Shown piece after piece: positions 31,513 through 33,314 of a stretch of DNA of 33,314 nucleotides (within the stretch, counting starts at the first letter, position 1; every line of letters starts with the position of its first letter). The translations under genes and the position numbers were made by a program. Source of the stretch: CAZHOS01 sp964534605 (GTDB taxonomy: Bacteria > Patescibacteriota > Saccharimonadia > Saccharimonadales > VXPC01). Below the pieces are notes generated by a model. It was not told the DNA's origin. It did no database searches and saw nothing but the letters and a program-made list of their open reading frames with translations. The DNA is taken from positions 1 through 33,314 of the forward strand of contig CAZHOS010000009.1 of assembly GCA_964534605.1 (NCBI GenBank), read 5' to 3'.

Positions 31513-32898
31513 CTAGACGTTTAGTAGTTGTTTAATTTCTTGTATATTTTGCTTAAGGATCAGGTCCACCACAAGCTCTTTCTCTATCTTTTGGATAGAG
31601 TGTATGGCCGTTGTGTGATCTTTACGCCCTAGTTCTCCAGCGATGCGCGGGTAGCTCATTTTTAGCTCGCTGCGCAGCAGGTACATAGATATTTGCCTCG
31701 GCACAACAATATCCCTATCCCGCTTTGGTCCAACAAGGTCCTCTTGTTTTAGCGAGAAGTATTTAGCAACCTTGTCGACGATTTGCTTTGGGGTTATGTG
31801 CTTTTGCCTTTTGTTCATCTTAGAGAAAACCGCTTTGGTCACGTCTAGACTTGGGTCGACATTCTTCATGTCGCAAAAAGCCATTAATTGGTTTAGTGCT
31901 CCCTCCAGCTCGCGAATATTCGTCGTAAAATTGTCGGCCAAGAAACTAAGGCTCTCTTCATCTATTTGGAAGTCTTGTAGGTCGGCCTTAAGCTTTAGGA
32001 TTGCGATACGCGTCTCTAGGTCTGGGGTTTGCATGTCTATGCTCATACCCATCTGGAACCGACTGCGCAGACGCTCTTCCAGTGTTGGGATGGCGTGTGG
32101 AGGCTTGTCGCTACTGATAATAACCTGTTTGTTGGCCTGATGCAGCACATTGAAAGTGTGAAAGAATTCTTCTTGAGTCTTCTCTTTGCCAGCAATGAAC
32201 TGAATATCGTCAATAATCAGTACATCTGCCCCGCGGTAATGTTGGGCAAAAGCACCGGCTTTTTTGTAACGTATAGAGTCTGTAAATTCTTGCACAAATT
32301 GCTCGATAGTTACGTAAACAACCTTGGCCTCTGGGTTTTTGGCCAATACGTGGTTACCAACTGCCTGTATAAGGTGGGTCTTACCTATTCCAACGCCACC
32401 ATATATAAACAGTGGGTTGTATTTTTGCCCCGGCTTTTCGGCGATTGCTTGGCAGGCAGCATAGGCTAACTCGTTACCAGACCCAGCTACAAACGAGTCG
32501 AAGGTATACCTTCTATTAAGCCCTTGTCGGTAGCTATGCGACACACCGTTACTAGAACTCGTAGCAGTCGTGTTTTGTGGACCAGAGGGGCTAACACTAT
32601 CTAGACTTACCTGCATATCTGGCTCGTCTGTAAGCTTTTCGGCTTTTTTGCGAGGTGTGTGTATTTTGTATGACACAGGTGTGTCCAGGACACCCTTTTT
32701 AGCTAGAGTTTGCTCGATAAGGTCTTTAAACTTTACCTCTAATTGTTGCTTGCAGAATATGTTTGGCACACCTACAACCAACTCTTCACTGCTTTTGCGT
32801 AGTAGCTGGGTGTTTTTGAACCATGTAACGTAACTTGCCCGCGAAACGCTAAGCTCTATCTCCCCCAGGACTGATTGCCAAAGCACTTCACCTTCCAC
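31513..32898 (-). CDS. dnaA: Chromosomal replication initiator DnaA
   Basis: The 461-residue protein has domain I (LWQSVLGEIELSVSRASYVT), a Ser/Thr-rich linker (about 95-125), the AAA+ domain III with Walker A GGVGIGKT (167-174), Walker B VLIIDDIQF (226-234) and sensor region RLRSRFQMG, and domain IV with the DNA-binding signature GRKDHTTAIHSIQKIEKE near the C-terminus. It binds DnaA boxes and opens the origin. The start is GTG (32898-32896), with GAGGGG 11 bases upstream; this gives a normal-length domain I. DnaA boxes lie on both sides of the gene. Confidence 0.97.
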   Translation of the reverse strand: MEGEVLWQSVLGEIELSVSRASYVTWFKNTQLLRKSSEELVVGVPNIFCKQQLEVKFKDLIEQTLAKKGVLDTPVSYKIHTPRKKAEKLTDEPDMQVSLDSVSPSGPQNTTATSSSNGVSHSYRQGLNRRYTFDSFVAGSGNELAYAACQAIAEKPGQKYNPLFIYGGVGIGKTHLIQAVGNHVLAKNPEAKVVYVTIEQFVQEFTDSIRYKKAGAFAQHYRGADVLIIDDIQFIAGKEKTQEEFFHTFNVLHQANKQVIISSDKPPHAIPTLEERLRSRFQMGMSIDMQTPDLETRIAILKLKADLQDFQIDEESLSFLADNFTTNIRELEGALNQLMAFCDMKNVDPSLDVTKAVFSKMNKRQKHITPKQIVDKVAKYFSLKQEDLVGPKRDRDIVVPRQISMYLLRSELKMSYPRIAGELGRKDHTTAIHSIQKIEKELVVDLILKQNIQEIKQLLNV

Positions 32899-33233
32899 GT
32901 GTCTTACTACCCCTCAAGAATTCACTTTTGATATCTAACTAACACCTAGAATACAGACCTTGGCAGTAGTTTTCCACAGTTTTGTATAAAACACGACAGA
33001 ATAATGACGAAATCATCTAACAGGGGCAGAGTTTTCCACAAGTAATAAATAACAGGGGTGAATTTGTGGGTAAGTTATGTAGAGATGTGCACAAGACATA
33101 CGTAAAACGGGCAAAAACAGAGCAATTTTTACAAACATAGTAATCCTACATTATTGCCACTGTGTAAAACCTAGACTCAAACTATGCTGTATATATAATG
33201 TAGCTACTACAAAAGCAGGCGTCATTACGTAGC
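32899..33233. other. Putative replication origin (oriC) upstream of dnaA
   Basis: This 335-base non-coding stretch is AT-rich with several near-consensus DnaA boxes: TTTTCCACA at 32970 and 33032 (same strand), TGTGGGTAA at 33065 and TGTGCACAA at 33086. Long AT tracts lie to the right (TGTATATATAATG around 33189-33200), suitable for duplex opening. TAGACT (33172) and TATAAT (33194) form a further plus-strand promoter candidate. Position between dnaA and divergent rpmH is the common place for oriC. Confidence 0.7.
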
Positions 33234-33262
33234 TTGACCGATATGCTCACCTCTGTTATAGT
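33234..33262 (+). promoter_or_regulatory. Promoter of rpmH
   Basis: TTGACC (33234-33239), exactly 17 bases, then TATAGT (33257-33262): the best sigma-70-type match in the window. A second TATAAT (33273-33278) follows. Unlike most genes here, the transcript would have a leader of about 30 bases. Confidence 0.65.
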
Positions 33263-33300
33263 TTGTCGGTTATATAATACTAATCTAAACGAGAGATAAT

Positions 33301-33314
33301 ATGCCAAAGCGAAC
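33301..33314 (+). CDS. rpmH: Probable ribosomal protein L34, first codons only
   Basis: The last 14 bases read ATG CCA AAG CGA AC, i.e. MPKR plus Thr if any base follows, matching the M(P)KRT start of L34. GAGAG (33291-33295) sits five bases before the ATG, and a strong promoter lies upstream. Position divergent from dnaA is the usual place for rpmH. The rest is outside the window. Confidence 0.65.

Noticed and set aside
1..33314. CRISPR arrays, transposases, tRNA or rRNA genes
   Set aside because: None of the regular direct repeats, transposase motifs or tRNA arm patterns were seen; the repeats present are all inside coding sequence or the inverted repeat described.

Overview
The window is a near-gapless, gene-dense bacterial chromosome segment that ends at the replication origin. 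dnaA and dnaN lie at the right end, and the first codons of a probable rpmH are on the last bases. Standard stop codons are used throughout. Genes overlap or abut by a few bases on both strands, and many start codons sit only 6-11 bases after a TATAAT-like box. Compactness, small hypothetical exported proteins and the lysozyme-like surface protein family suggest a Patescibacteria/CPR genome, most likely Saccharibacteria. That placement is inferred from gene style, not from a marker phylogeny.

Left part (1-8.5 kb, mostly minus strand): the first 2.6 kb is the N-terminal part of a very large exported repeat protein. It has a signal sequence, a head region, a short collagen-like stretch, then about 17 degenerate Asp/Asn-rich beta-type repeats running off the window. 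It seems to start at an ATT codon. Next come a sodium/calcium exchanger (CaCA family), an MFS permease, a small two-helix membrane protein bracketed by a ~30 bp imperfect inverted repeat, and two overlapping genes for exported proteins of unknown function. A 485-base non-coding stretch with several strong hairpins follows, then a LexA-type helix-turn-helix protein without peptidase domain, coupled to a GtrA-family membrane protein.

Middle (8.5-26.7 kb): a surface-polysaccharide locus. It encodes an initiating polyprenyl-phosphate sugar transferase, several GT4 and GT2 glycosyltransferases (one a double-GT4 fusion), a UDP-sugar dehydrogenase of the UDP-ManNAc type, a methyltransferase, two different sulfotransferases, an ABC exporter (Wzm/Wzt type with a C-terminal cargo domain) and an O-antigen ligase/polymerase-like membrane protein. 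Together they could build, decorate with acid, methyl and sulfate groups, export and attach a glycan. Embedded in the locus is an exported lysozyme-like protein with Ig-like repeats. It is interrupted by 100 Ns whose flanks are the same 55 bases, so the gap looks like an assembly artefact over a repeat. Sampled stretches between about 13.7 and 24.2 kb look more AT-rich than either side, suggesting a replaceable cassette.

Right part (26.7-33.3 kb, minus strand): methyltransferase, hypothetical, jag/khpB, yidC, rnpA and a GNAT acetyltransferase, then hairpins, dnaN, a spacer with DnaA boxes, dnaA, and an AT-rich origin region with more DnaA boxes and the divergent rpmH promoter. The unusual point is that rnpA-yidC-jag lie downstream of dnaN while rpmH stays on the other side of dnaA.
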